In this document: piece by piece, positions 24,654-33,394 of the stretch
How positions within the stretch are numbered: position 1 is the first letter of the stretch
Layout: every line of letters starts with the position of its first letter
Assembly (NCBI GenBank): GCA_944381635.1
Contig: CALWLY010000013.1
Coordinates: 26,820-90,819 of the forward strand
DNA from: an uncultured Lachnospiraceae bacterium
GTDB lineage: Bacteria; Bacillota; Clostridia; Lachnospirales; Lachnospiraceae
Reading direction: 5' to 3'
Length of the DNA: 64,000 nucleotides
Notes under the pieces: model-generated
Database searches by the model: none
What the model saw: the letters and a program-made list of their open reading frames with translations, nothing else
What the model was told of the DNA's origin: nothing
Position numbers and translations under genes: made by a program

Positions 24654-26636
24654 ATGGGAAAGATGGACAGATTCTGGTTTGGAGATCAGATTGAAAAAAC
24701 AGCAGAATATTTTCGGGAACATTTTCCCAAGGAAGGCCGCCATGCCAGGGAACAGGCGGATAAAATATGCGAAAACCGGTTTGTTTTCCGGGAGCACTGG
24801 GAAATGGAGAGGACTCATGAGGAAGTACATTTCCCTGAGAAAATTGTCTGGGATCATATTCCGGCGGGGGACCCGGAATGGATTTACGCATTAAACCGCC
24901 ATACCTGTTTTGTGATTTTGGGAAAGGCCTGGAGGTTGACAGGAGAGGAAAAATATGCGGCCAAATATGTGCAGCTTCTTAAGGACTGGATGGAAAGAGT
25001 TCCTCTGACTCAGGAGAGCAGGAAAGATACCTGGCGAAGTCTGGAGGCGGGAATTCGAATAGAACACTGGCTGAAAAGCTTTCTCTTATTTGAAAACAGT
25101 CCTCTTTTTACAGAGGAAATAAAGCAAAAGGCAGAAAAAATTCTGTATCTTCATGGAGAATATCTTTTGGAGACAAATATGCCTTTTCACAAGTTAAGCA
25201 GCTGGGGAATTCTGCAAAATCACGGACTGGTACTTTTGGGTCTTTATTTTGGTCAGGAAGCGTGGGTAAAGGAAGCGGTAAAGCGTCTGGATGAGGAAGC
25301 TTATCTGCAGGTATTTGAAGACGGGAGCCAGTGGGAGCAAAGTCCCATGTATCACTGCGAAGTCCTGTATGCCCTGATGGACTCACTGCTTATGCTGAAG
25401 AGATTTGAGAAAAAAGTGCCCAAGAGACTGGAAGAAAAAACGAAAAAGATGGCTTATGCGCTTGCCTGCTGGTGTAAACCGGACGGACATATTCCCTGCC
25501 ATGGCGACAGCGACGACATAGATGCCGCAGATCTGCTCACGGAAGCAGCGCTGCTTTTTGAGGACAAAGTTTTGAAATTTCTGTCAGGCGGTCTTTTTTA
25601 TGAAGATAATCTGTGGAATTTTGGCTTCCGGGGAGCAAAGAATTATGAAAAAATGGCGGCAAGGGAACCGGAATGGACGTCTGCGGTGCTTTCAGATGCG
25701 GGAAATTATCTGATACGTACCCGTTGGGACAAAGAAGCGGATTATGTGAGAATGCACTGTGGATGTGTGGGAAGCGGACACGGGCATGGCGATCTACTGC
25801 ATGTGGATTACTACTCCCGCGGAGAGGATATTTTGATAGATCCAGGGCGCTGCACTTATGTGGACAGTCCTATGCGGAAAAAGCTGAAAATGCCGTCCGG
25901 GCACAACACGTATTGTGTGGATGGGAAGGAATTTTTTGAATATGACAGCAGCTGGTCTTACAGCCGGACCGCTCATCCTGTGAAGGGAGAATATCGGTTT
26001 GCCGGACAGGCAAATCTGGCCATGGCCGCACACCTGGGATATCTGGATCAGGGACTTTTTGCCACAAGAAAAGTGATCACAGTCAAAGAAGGACTGCTTC
26101 TCATTATAGATGTATGTTATGGAAACGGCAGACACACCTATGACAGTTTTTATCATTTCGGGAGAAACGGAAAGGTAACATTGAAGGAAAATGGCCGGAA
26201 TGGTATGGCAAGAGCCCATTTTCAGGGACAGAAGGCCCAGGCCGAGATTTTCGTGATGAAGGGAACTGCGGAAGTAACGAAGGAACCGTGTTCTTCGGAA
26301 TATAATCTTCTGGAAACCTGTTGCTGCTTGAAGACAAAGTACATACAAGAAGGGCAGGCGTCCATGATAACGGTGATTTCCACGGCAGGGGCGGACGGAC
26401 AGGAGATTACGGCAGAACTTCTTCCGGTAAAAGGTGTGCGCAGCGGAAAAACTTATGACAGCAAAGAGGCTGAGGCTGTCCGCCTGGTGAAAGACGGAAA
26501 AGAATATGTGGTCATTTTGTGCCACCAGGAACTTACGACCCCGGAAGATTACCTGACTGTGGGAAATTATGTTTCCTACGGGAAAGTGATTGTATTTTCG
26601 GAGGAAAACACAGAAGGAATCTGCCTGCAGTACTAA
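24654..26636 (+). CDS. Heparinase II/III family polysaccharide lyase
   Basis: A 660-residue protein with an N-terminal helical (alpha/alpha) toroid (about 1-320) bearing the lyase-type ILQNHGLVLLGLYFG and SPMYHCEVLYALMD. The C-terminal beta-sandwich domain of the heparinase II/III family is seen as GSGHGHGDLLHVDYYSRG, DPGRCTYVD and GHNTYCVDG. Such enzymes cleave uronic-acid-containing polysaccharides by beta-elimination, leaving unsaturated uronic ends. No signal peptide is present, so it should act on imported oligosaccharides. The next gene encodes the enzyme that removes the unsaturated residue. The exact substrate (heparan, chondroitin, hyaluronan or a bacterial glycan) is not determinable. 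Confidence 0.85.
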   Translation: MGKMDRFWFGDQIEKTAEYFREHFPKEGRHAREQADKICENRFVFREHWEMERTHEEVHFPEKIVWDHIPAGDPEWIYALNRHTCFVILGKAWRLTGEEKYAAKYVQLLKDWMERVPLTQESRKDTWRSLEAGIRIEHWLKSFLLFENSPLFTEEIKQKAEKILYLHGEYLLETNMPFHKLSSWGILQNHGLVLLGLYFGQEAWVKEAVKRLDEEAYLQVFEDGSQWEQSPMYHCEVLYALMDSLLMLKRFEKKVPKRLEEKTKKMAYALACWCKPDGHIPCHGDSDDIDAADLLTEAALLFEDKVLKFLSGGLFYEDNLWNFGFRGAKNYEKMAAREPEWTSAVLSDAGNYLIRTRWDKEADYVRMHCGCVGSGHGHGDLLHVDYYSRGEDILIDPGRCTYVDSPMRKKLKMPSGHNTYCVDGKEFFEYDSSWSYSRTAHPVKGEYRFAGQANLAMAAHLGYLDQGLFATRKVITVKEGLLLIIDVCYGNGRHTYDSFYHFGRNGKVTLKENGRNGMARAHFQGQKAQAEIFVMKGTAEVTKEPCSSEYNLLETCCCLKTKYIQEGQASMITVISTAGADGQEITAELLPVKGVRSGKTYDSKEAEAVRLVKDGKEYVVILCHQELTTPEDYLTVGNYVSYGKVIVFSEENTEGICLQY

Positions 26637-26726
26637 TAAAAATACAAGGCTCAACAGGTCATGCGGCTTACGCCTGCGTGAATAAACATGACTTTGCTAT
26701 TCGAAACTATAAAAGGAGGACAGCAT

Positions 26727-27902
26727 ATGCAGACAAAAGAATCGTTAATGAAATATCCGGAATTGGAAGGAGAAGAGCTGAAGGAAGCCTATGAAAAGGC
26801 GGTCAGCCTTGTACGGGAAAATCTGAAAGAATTTACCTGTGATTTTCCGTGCTGCAACTCCGAAAACCAGTTTTATCCCAAATCTGAAAATGTGGACTGG
26901 ACAACGGGGTTCTGGACAGGAGAAATCTGGCTGGCTTATGAGGCTTGCAAAGATGAAAAGCTGAAAAAAGCGGGTCAGATTCAGGTGGAAAGTTTTTTGA
27001 AAAGAATCAGGGAAAGAGTGAACGTTGACCATCATGATATGGGGTTTCTCTACACACCTTCCTGTGTGGCAGCCTGGAGGTTTACCGGAAATGAAACGGC
27101 GAAAGAGGCGGCTGTTTTGGCCGCAGACAACTTGATGGGACGTTTTCAGGAAAAAGGACAGTTTTTCCAGGCATGGGGAGAGCTGGGGGCGAGAGATAAT
27201 TATCGTCTGATCATCGACTGCCTTTTGAATATGCCGCTTTTGTTTTGGGCATCCGAGGTGACCGGCAATGAAAAATACCGGCAGAAGGCAGAGGCGCATA
27301 TTCGAACAGCCATGAATTATGTGATCCGACCGGATCATTCCACCTATCATACTTATTACTTTGATCCAGATACCGGAGAAAGTCTGAAAGGCGTCACTTG
27401 TCAGGGAAACAGAGACGGATCTGCCTGGGCGAGAGGACAGGCGTGGGGAATTTACGGTTCTGCACTTGCCTATCGGTATATGAAAAATCCTGAGTATATT
27501 TCCGTTTTCCGCAAAGTCACCGACTACTTTCTTATGCATCTTCCTTCCGACCTGGTGCCTTACTGGGATTTTGATTTTGATGATGGAAGCAGTGAACCCA
27601 GAGACTCCTCTGCGGCAGCGATTGCAGCCTGCGGTATGCTGGAAATAGCAAAATACCTTAGTAAAGAAGAGGCCTGGTATTATACAAAAACGGCAAAGCA
27701 ACTGATGGAAGCACTCTGGAAACATTGTGCGGTGCGTTCCGCAAAGGAATCCAACGGTCTTTTGCTTCACGGAACCTACGCAAAGAAAACGCCCACCAAT
27801 ACATGTAACAATGGCGGCGTGGATGAGTGCAATACGTGGGGAGATTATTTTTATCTGGAAGGTCTGACACGACTGACAAAAGACTGGACTCCTTACTGGT
27901 AA
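26727..27902 (+). CDS. GH88 unsaturated glucuronyl hydrolase
   Basis: Hydrates and releases the unsaturated uronic acid left by polysaccharide lyases. Sequence resembles Bacillus unsaturated glucuronyl hydrolase throughout. The two catalytic aspartates correspond to Asp104 in DHHDMGFLY and Asp164 in LIIDCLLNMPLL, and GQAWGIYG and YWDFDF are further family blocks. ATG 26727 is fixed by AAAGGAGGACAGCAT, giving 391 residues of the usual length; a start 39 nt earlier is unlikely. Cytoplasmic, no signal peptide. It is paired with the upstream lyase; no transporter or regulator for this pathway lies nearby. Confidence 0.93.
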   Translation: MQTKESLMKYPELEGEELKEAYEKAVSLVRENLKEFTCDFPCCNSENQFYPKSENVDWTTGFWTGEIWLAYEACKDEKLKKAGQIQVESFLKRIRERVNVDHHDMGFLYTPSCVAAWRFTGNETAKEAAVLAADNLMGRFQEKGQFFQAWGELGARDNYRLIIDCLLNMPLLFWASEVTGNEKYRQKAEAHIRTAMNYVIRPDHSTYHTYYFDPDTGESLKGVTCQGNRDGSAWARGQAWGIYGSALAYRYMKNPEYISVFRKVTDYFLMHLPSDLVPYWDFDFDDGSSEPRDSSAAAIAACGMLEIAKYLSKEEAWYYTKTAKQLMEALWKHCAVRSAKESNGLLLHGTYAKKTPTNTCNNGGVDECNTWGDYFYLEGLTRLTKDWTPYW

Positions 27903-27918
27903 AATGGTATGGCTTGCA

Positions 27919-28002
27919 TAAAAAAGTGTGTGCCATGGCACACACTCGCGCCGGGCGCGATGCCGTCAGGCAATAGTTACCTTTTGCGCGAGTGCGCATG
28001 TA
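27919..28002 (+). repeat. 84-bp multi-hairpin repeat, copy C
   Basis: About 90% identical to copy B (9079-9162) over the same 84 bp. The first hairpin is a 20-bp palindrome, GTGTGTGCCATGGCACACAC. Compared with copy B the C-G pair has become T-A in both arms, a compensatory change. TCGCGCC-G-GGCGCGA and TGCC-GTCA-GGCA follow. It lies 16 nt after the GH88 stop. Confidence 0.85.
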
Positions 28003-28004
28003 AA

Positions 28005-28061
28005 AACGGCATGGAAAGGAAACCCTTGGCAGAGGGAATCTCTTTTCCATGCCGTTCTTTT
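28005..28061 (+). terminator. Terminator before the split PBP gene
   Basis: A 13-bp stem (28005-28017 with 28044-28056) is followed by CTTTTT. It closes the lyase-GH88 transcript directly after repeat copy C. Confidence 0.8.
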
Positions 28062-28121
28062 TCCGCAAAGTCAAAATACACTTTAAATAAGAATAAAACA
28101 GCGAACCGAAAGGACGGGCGT

Positions 28122-28694
28122 ATGGACGACAGAAACAAAACATTTCATCGGAAAAAGATAGTGGTGTTCTTTTTTATAAGCCTTATCCTGTTTCTTGGCT
28201 TATCGGTACGTCTGGGATATCTCATGATTTTCCAATCGGAACATTATATGGAGGCGGCCGAGGATTTACATCAGCGGGAAAGAAAAATCAAAGCAAAGAG
28301 AGGCAGAATTGTGGATTCCACCGGAACAGTACTGGCAGATAACCGCACAGTCTGCAATATTTCGGTGATCCATAATCAGATCACGGATCCGGAAAAAGTC
28401 ATAGAAGTTCTTTGCGAAGAACTGGACATGGAGGAGGAAGAGGTGCGGAAACGGGTGGAGAAAGTCTCTTCCATCGAAAAAATCAAAAGCAACGTGGAAA
28501 AGGAAACAGGAGACAGAATCCGCTCCTACAAGCTGGACGGCGTGAAAGTGGATGAAGATTACAAAAGATATTATCCCTATGACAGCCTGGCTTCCAAAGT
28601 GCTGGGATTTACCGGAGGGGATAATCAGGGGGAGTGTGTGATAATAGGAGCAAAAGGTGGAAGCACAGTAATATCCCATGGAAAGCGGGAATAG
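28122..28694 (+). CDS. SpoVD/FtsI-type penicillin-binding protein, 5' part of a split gene
   Basis: N-terminal half of a class B transpeptidase. A short basic cytoplasmic tail and one membrane helix (about 11-32) come first, then the pedestal region starting at RKIKAKRGRIVDSTGTVLAD and continuing to KVLGFTGGDNQ. At codon 169 (CAG, 28626-28628) homology stops: the family continues GIIGLE, but here 22 unrelated codons follow to a TAG at 28692-28694. The missing part resumes in frame at 36821. The active site is entirely in the 3' part, so this fragment alone cannot be a transpeptidase. The start ATG 28122 is chosen because the family begins at this point. Confidence 0.93.
   Translation: MDDRNKTFHRKKIVVFFFISLILFLGLSVRLGYLMIFQSEHYMEAAEDLHQRERKIKAKRGRIVDSTGTVLADNRTVCNISVIHNQITDPEKVIEVLCEELDMEEEEVRKRVEKVSSIEKIKSNVEKETGDRIRSYKLDGVKVDEDYKRYYPYDSLASKVLGFTGGDNQGECVIIGAKGGSTVISHGKRE
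28601..28657 (+). other. attL: left junction of the inserted element
   Basis: Host PBP sequence ends with codon CAG at 28628, the GG at 28629-28630 is the shared core, and the 27-bp P-type arm is 28631-28657. That arm is an imperfect inverted repeat (20/27) of the arm at 36794-36820. Confidence 0.85.
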
Positions 28695-28729
28695 GATAGG
28701 ACAAAACCTGTTTTAGAAGGAGACAGCTG

Positions 28730-28936
28730 TTGGAACAAAAGGAAACTTTAAAAGATATCCGGGATGTGAAAATCCGGGAGGACGTCGATTTGGAGGAGAG
28801 AAAAAAAGAATATCTCAGGCAGATTGGAAATCCGTATCTTTTCCGCTGCGGGGATATGACGGTACATGTGTCCTATGCCAAAGAGGGCCCTTCTTTGGAA
28901 GAATGTATCGAAGAATATCTGAAGATTGGGCAGTAA
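28730..28936 (+). CDS. Small DUF6870-like protein
   Basis: A 68-residue acidic protein with DIRDVKIREDVDLEERKKEYL, then NPYLFRCGDMTVHVSYAKEG. It resembles small proteins (DUF6870-like) that travel with serine recombinases in Lachnospiraceae elements; a recombination directionality factor or regulator is possible but unproven. TTG 28730 follows AGAAGGAGACAGC. It is the first gene inside the element, 100 nt from attL, and is followed at once by the recombinases. Confidence 0.65.
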   Translation: MEQKETLKDIRDVKIREDVDLEERKKEYLRQIGNPYLFRCGDMTVHVSYAKEGPSLEECIEEYLKIGQ

Positions 28937-28963
28937 AAAGGAAGTTCCGGGGAGGCGAGACAT

Positions 28964-30481
28964 GTGAAAGGATGTAACGCCGTAATGTATTTAAGACTTT
29001 CCAAAGAGGAAACCGGAGGCGGGATTTTAAATGAAAGCAACAGTATTTCCAACCAACGGGAGATGATTCGGCATTTTCTGGAAAAGCATCCGGAAATTAC
29101 GCTTGTGAATGAATTTTCCGATGACGGAAAAAGCGGAGTGGATTTTAACCGTCCCGGATTTTTGCGTATGATGGAAGTGTTAAAAAAGGGAGAAGCAGAC
29201 TGTGTCATCGTCAAAGATCTGTCCCGGTTTGGAAGAAATTATATTGACGCGGGCATTTATCTGGAAAGAGTGTTTCCCTGGATGGGAATCCGTTTTATTG
29301 CGGTCAGTGACGGCTACGACAGCGAACATGCAAAGGCCGGAGACGACCTGCTTTTGCCTTTCAAAAACCTGATGAATGACGCTTATGCCAGAGACGCTTC
29401 CCTGAAAGTGCGCAGCACGCTGGCGGCCAAGAGAGCAAACGGAGACTTCGTCAACGCATTTGCCGGATACGGATTTCGAAAATCCAAAGACGACAGGCAC
29501 ATGCTGGAGGTTGAGGAAGAAACGGCAGAAGTGATTCGTTTTCTCGCGCGCTGTCTTATCGAGGGAATCAGCGCGGCGGGAATTGCAAAGCGGCTGAACG
29601 CCATGGGAATTCTTACTCCTTACGGCTGGAAGAAAGCAAAGAAAAGCACATATGTCACAGCTTTTCAGAAACGGGAAGACTTTTTGTGGTGCGCAGGGAT
29701 GGTGCGAAGAATTGCCGGAGAAGAAAGCTCAAGCGGCTGGCTGATTCTGGGAAAAACCAAAAGTCTCGGATATAAGGTAAAAAAACGTTATCCTTCATCC
29801 CCAGAAGAGATAACGCGTATCAAAAAGGAAAATTTAAAAATCCTGACCGACGGTGAGTTTCAGATTTTGCAAAGGGCACTGTCCCTGGATACCAGAGCAG
29901 CGCCGGGAGAAGAAAAAATTGGAAAATACAGCGGAATTATCTGCTGCGGAGGCTGCGGCCAGTCTATGGTACGAAGAAGTGTGAAAAGGAGGGAAAAAGT
30001 TTATCGCTATTATATCTGTGCTGCCAACAAGAAAGATAAGAATCTGTGCAGCAGCCATATGATTTCAAAGGAAAGACTGGAAAAAGCATTGCAGACAGTG
30101 ACGGAGAAGCAGTTTGGGCTGACAGACCGGAAGAAAAATCCGAAGGAAAAGCATAGATTTTCAGGGAAGGTGCTGGAAAAACAACTGCAGAAAAAGCGGG
30201 AGGACAGAGAAAAATACGGCAGTCTCAGTGCGGCGGCTTACGGCGATTTTAGAGACGGCCTTCTGACAGCTTGTGAGTATAGGATATTAACAGAAGAGAT
30301 TGCAGACGGGATTCAAAGCTGTGAGAAGGCGGAAAAGGAAATCCTGCTGGAACAGCACAGATGGGAAAAAGAACAGGGACTGACGCGGGGACTGATTCTT
30401 TGGCTTTTTGAGAAGGTGGAAGTTATGGGAAGCAGAGAAATCCACATTTCTTTTTGCTTCCTGCCTCCGTTTAAATCATAA
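28964..30481 (+). CDS. Large serine recombinase 1
   Basis: A 505-residue site-specific recombinase that cuts DNA through a phosphoserine link. The resolvase domain (about 5-150) has the nucleophile Ser13 in YLRLSKE and the conserved VIVKDLSRFGRNYID. A recombinase domain follows, then a zinc ribbon (CCGGCGQSMVRR ... CAANKKDKNLCSSH) and a coiled-coil C-terminus. GTG 28964 is used; the ATG three bases earlier reads straight into TGA. With its full set of domains it is a good candidate for the integrase/excisionase of the element. Confidence 0.93.
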   Translation: MKGCNAVMYLRLSKEETGGGILNESNSISNQREMIRHFLEKHPEITLVNEFSDDGKSGVDFNRPGFLRMMEVLKKGEADCVIVKDLSRFGRNYIDAGIYLERVFPWMGIRFIAVSDGYDSEHAKAGDDLLLPFKNLMNDAYARDASLKVRSTLAAKRANGDFVNAFAGYGFRKSKDDRHMLEVEEETAEVIRFLARCLIEGISAAGIAKRLNAMGILTPYGWKKAKKSTYVTAFQKREDFLWCAGMVRRIAGEESSSGWLILGKTKSLGYKVKKRYPSSPEEITRIKKENLKILTDGEFQILQRALSLDTRAAPGEEKIGKYSGIICCGGCGQSMVRRSVKRREKVYRYYICAANKKDKNLCSSHMISKERLEKALQTVTEKQFGLTDRKKNPKEKHRFSGKVLEKQLQKKREDREKYGSLSAAAYGDFRDGLLTACEYRILTEEIADGIQSCEKAEKEILLEQHRWEKEQGLTRGLILWLFEKVEVMGSREIHISFCFLPPFKS

Positions 30482-30513
30482 AAATCCGGCACAAGAAGGG
30501 AAAAGCAGGATTT

Positions 30514-31515
30514 ATGGCAAGAAAAAGCAGAAAATCTCAATGCTTTCATGAAAAAACAGACCGGGAGACAGGACGCTATACAGCCTGCGGGTATGTGAGG
30601 CTTTCCGATAAGGACGGGGAGGAGGGGGAAAGCAATTCCATTCAGTGGCAGAAAAAGATGATTCTGGATTATGTCAGACAGCATGAGGAAATCACTCTCT
30701 GGAAATTTTATGTGGACGACGGGAAAACCGGTGTAAATTTTCAGCGCCGCGGGTTCAAACAGATGATGGAAGACATCAGGAACCGGAAAGCAGACTGTAT
30801 CATTGTCAAAGATTTGTCCCGTTTTGCAAGAAATTATCTGGATGCGGGAATTTATCTGGAGAAAATATTTCCTTTGGAAAACATCCGGTTTATCGCTATC
30901 ACAGACCACTTTGACAGCACGGAGAAGGGCGGGTGGGATGCAGGGTATCTGATACCGCTAAAAAACATTCTCAACGAAAAATATTCCGCAGATATTTCCC
31001 TGAAAATACAGACGGGAAAACGTCTGAAAGCTCAGAAAGGAGAGTACGGCGGCTCTCTGCCGGCGTACGGTTATCAGAAAAACGGTTCCGGATTGGAAAT
31101 TGACCCTTATGCCGGAAAAATCGTGAGACTGATAGTATGGCTTTTTCTGGAAAAAGGATGGAATATTTCTGCCATATGCCGTTATCTGGAAGCTCAGAAC
31201 ATAAGACCGCCGGCGGGATATTTTTATGACAGAGGATTTCTTCATACAGAAAAAGCAAAAAACGCGGTTCGATGGAGCAAAACCAGCGTGAAGAGAATAT
31301 TGACCAGTGAAGTCATGACAGGAAATCTTGTGCAGCATAAGATTACTTCCGAAACGCTTCGGGGGAAAAGGCAGATATTGCGCCCGCAGGAAGAGTGGAT
31401 TGTTTCGAAACGGACGCATCCGCCGCTGATTTCGGGGGAAGAGCATCGAAAAATTTGCGAAATTCTTGCAGTCGGCTGTCCGGACGAAGAAAGGATTAAG
31501 AGAAGAAAGGATTAA
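30514..31515 (+). CDS. Serine recombinase 2, lacking the zinc-ribbon part
   Basis: A 333-residue recombinase with nucleophile Ser31 in YVRLSDKDGEEGESNSIQ, VKDLSRFARNYLDAG and a recombinase domain ending near residue 300. It stops without the zinc ribbon and coiled-coil present in its two neighbours, so it is either truncated or a specialised partner subunit. Its end runs into AG-rich sequence just before the third gene. Whether it is active alone is doubtful; co-action with the flanking recombinases is inference. Confidence 0.9.
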   Translation: MARKSRKSQCFHEKTDRETGRYTACGYVRLSDKDGEEGESNSIQWQKKMILDYVRQHEEITLWKFYVDDGKTGVNFQRRGFKQMMEDIRNRKADCIIVKDLSRFARNYLDAGIYLEKIFPLENIRFIAITDHFDSTEKGGWDAGYLIPLKNILNEKYSADISLKIQTGKRLKAQKGEYGGSLPAYGYQKNGSGLEIDPYAGKIVRLIVWLFLEKGWNISAICRYLEAQNIRPPAGYFYDRGFLHTEKAKNAVRWSKTSVKRILTSEVMTGNLVQHKITSETLRGKRQILRPQEEWIVSKRTHPPLISGEEHRKICEILAVGCPDEERIKRRKD

Positions 31516-31537
31516 GAAAGAGAGAAAGGGATTGGAA

Positions 31538-33274
31538 ATGGAAGAAAGGAGCAGCTTTGGCGGGGAACCCTGGGATTTTCTGCCTGCAGTCCCCTTGCTG
31601 GAAGAGTCCTATGACTGGAAAGGGGAAAACGCTTTTTTATATCTGCGCTATTCCGCCAGAGAACCGGGAGGAGAGGCGGACAGCATCGGAAATCAGAGAA
31701 TGATCCTGCATCGATTTTTGAGAGACCGGAAAGAATTTGAGGAATATCATTTCGGTGAACTGGCGGATGATGGTTATACCGGAACCAATTTCGACAGACC
31801 GGCGGCCAGACGGCTTTTTGACCTGATTCTGAAAGGAAAGGTAAGGTGTGTGATCGTGCGGGATTTTTCCCGTTTCTGCAGAAACCATGTAGCTTTGGGG
31901 AGCTGTCTGGAACAGCTTTTTCCAGCTTTGGGAGTGCGGTTTGTCAGTGTGATGGATGGCTATGACAGCAGACTTTTGGATATCACTGCGGCGGGCGGAG
32001 AGATTGCCTGCCGCGGTTTTTTTCATGAATTTTACAGCAGAGATATTGCAGCCAAAGTGAGAGCGATGAAAAATCAGCAGATGAAAGAGGGGAAATATAT
32101 CGGTCCCTATGCGCCCTATGGTTTTTGCAAAGACAAAGAAAATCCGGGCAGGCTGGTTCCTGACCCTGTGACGGCGCCCGTGGTGAAAATGATGTATGAG
32201 TGGGAGGCGGCGGGGTGGTCGGATGAAAGAGTAGCGATGGAGCTAAACCGAAGGAAAATTCCGTCTCCCAGGAAATACATGGTGGAAAAAGAAGCAAAAG
32301 AGAGAAAAGAAGAAAAGAAAAAGAAATCATCTGCCGGTCAGAATCGGTGGAGAACAGAGAGCTGCTACTGGGAAAAAAGCACGGTGGCGTCCATCGTAAA
32401 AGCGGTGAGAAATATCGGTCATACACAGACCCACCGATGGTATCGCCCTATAGCAGGCTCCAGAAAATTCAGAAAGGTTCCCGTAAAAGAGCAGTACCTT
32501 GTGAAAAATACGCACCAGCCTCTTGTGAGCACAGAGCTCTATTTTCTGGCAAACCAACGCAGGAGAGAAATTGCCTCTGTGGGGAAAAAGAGTGAAAGCA
32601 ATGTTTGGATGCCAAAAAATTTCCGCTGCACTGTCTGCGGCAGAAGGATGATGTGTGACAGAGAGGAAGACGGAAACGTAAGCTATTACTGCAACAGAGC
32701 ACATTATATGCCGGACGGCGGATGTCCTGCAGGGAAAATCCGCCGGGAAGCAGTGCTTGCGGTTCTGTGGGAGACAGGCAAAAAGCAGCTTTTTCTTGCG
32801 GAAAACTTTTCGCTGTATCTGCAGAATTCCGAAAGAAAAAAGGCGGAGCGGAAGAAAGAAAAGATGCAGGAGAATACAGAAAGCACGGACGAGTCAAAAG
32901 AGAATCTGTCAGGTCAGGGGAAAAAATGCAGCGGCAAAATTCAGCCGGCAAAGCAGCAAAAAGACAGAGAATTTTTAGCGCTGTACGAAAAGTATCAGAG
33001 CGGCAAAATCTCAAAAGAAGTTTTTTTACAGGAAAAAAACACACGGCAGGAGGAAGAAAAAAACAGGGAAGCTGTCGCAGAAAAAGACAAAAAAGCTGAG
33101 GAAGAGAACAGCGGTTTCGGACAAGAGATTCGGGAAGAAAGAAATTCTGACCGGGGTGAAAAAGAAGACTTTTCCGCTTTTTTGGACAGTCTGATCAGAG
33201 AAATCGATTATATAGGTGAGAAGGAAATTCACATTCTGTTCCGGTTTCGCCTGAATTTTTTCAAACAATCATAA
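31538..33274 (+). CDS. Large serine recombinase 3
   Basis: A 578-residue recombinase. The nucleophile Ser39 is in FLYLRYSAREPGGEADS, VIVRDFSRFCRNHVALG is the second conserved block, and a recombinase domain follows. A zinc ribbon (CTVCGRRMMCDREEDGN ... CNRAHYMPDGGCPAG) precedes a long Lys/Glu-rich coiled coil (about 445-550). ATG 31538 with AAAGG about 9 nt upstream is preferred; a longer frame from 31466 overlaps recombinase 2. The N-terminal 30 residues before the resolvase fold are unusual. A terminator follows the gene. Confidence 0.92.
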   Translation: MEERSSFGGEPWDFLPAVPLLEESYDWKGENAFLYLRYSAREPGGEADSIGNQRMILHRFLRDRKEFEEYHFGELADDGYTGTNFDRPAARRLFDLILKGKVRCVIVRDFSRFCRNHVALGSCLEQLFPALGVRFVSVMDGYDSRLLDITAAGGEIACRGFFHEFYSRDIAAKVRAMKNQQMKEGKYIGPYAPYGFCKDKENPGRLVPDPVTAPVVKMMYEWEAAGWSDERVAMELNRRKIPSPRKYMVEKEAKERKEEKKKKSSAGQNRWRTESCYWEKSTVASIVKAVRNIGHTQTHRWYRPIAGSRKFRKVPVKEQYLVKNTHQPLVSTELYFLANQRRREIASVGKKSESNVWMPKNFRCTVCGRRMMCDREEDGNVSYYCNRAHYMPDGGCPAGKIRREAVLAVLWETGKKQLFLAENFSLYLQNSERKKAERKKEKMQENTESTDESKENLSGQGKKCSGKIQPAKQQKDREFLALYEKYQSGKISKEVFLQEKNTRQEEEKNREAVAEKDKKAEEENSGFGQEIREERNSDRGEKEDFSAFLDSLIREIDYIGEKEIHILFRFRLNFFKQS

Positions 33275-33301
33275 TCTAATAAACGGCGATGCTCTGTCGG
33301 C

Positions 33302-33326
33302 AATCCCATTCCGGGATTCTTTTTTC
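33302..33326 (+). terminator. Terminator after the recombinase genes
   Basis: AATCCC-ATTCC-GGGATT followed by CTTTTTTC, separating the recombinase operon from the cargo genes. Confidence 0.65.
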
Positions 33327-33355
33327 TTGTAGGGCTTTGGCGGCAGAGTTATAAT
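33327..33355 (+). promoter_or_regulatory. Promoter of the SulP gene
   Basis: TTGTAG (33327-33332) and a perfect TATAAT (33350-33355) are 17 bp apart, 40 nt before the SulP start. The cargo therefore has its own promoter, independent of the recombinases. Confidence 0.65.
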
Positions 33356-33394
33356 GATAAAATACAAAGTTAAAGGGACAGACAGGAGGAAGAG

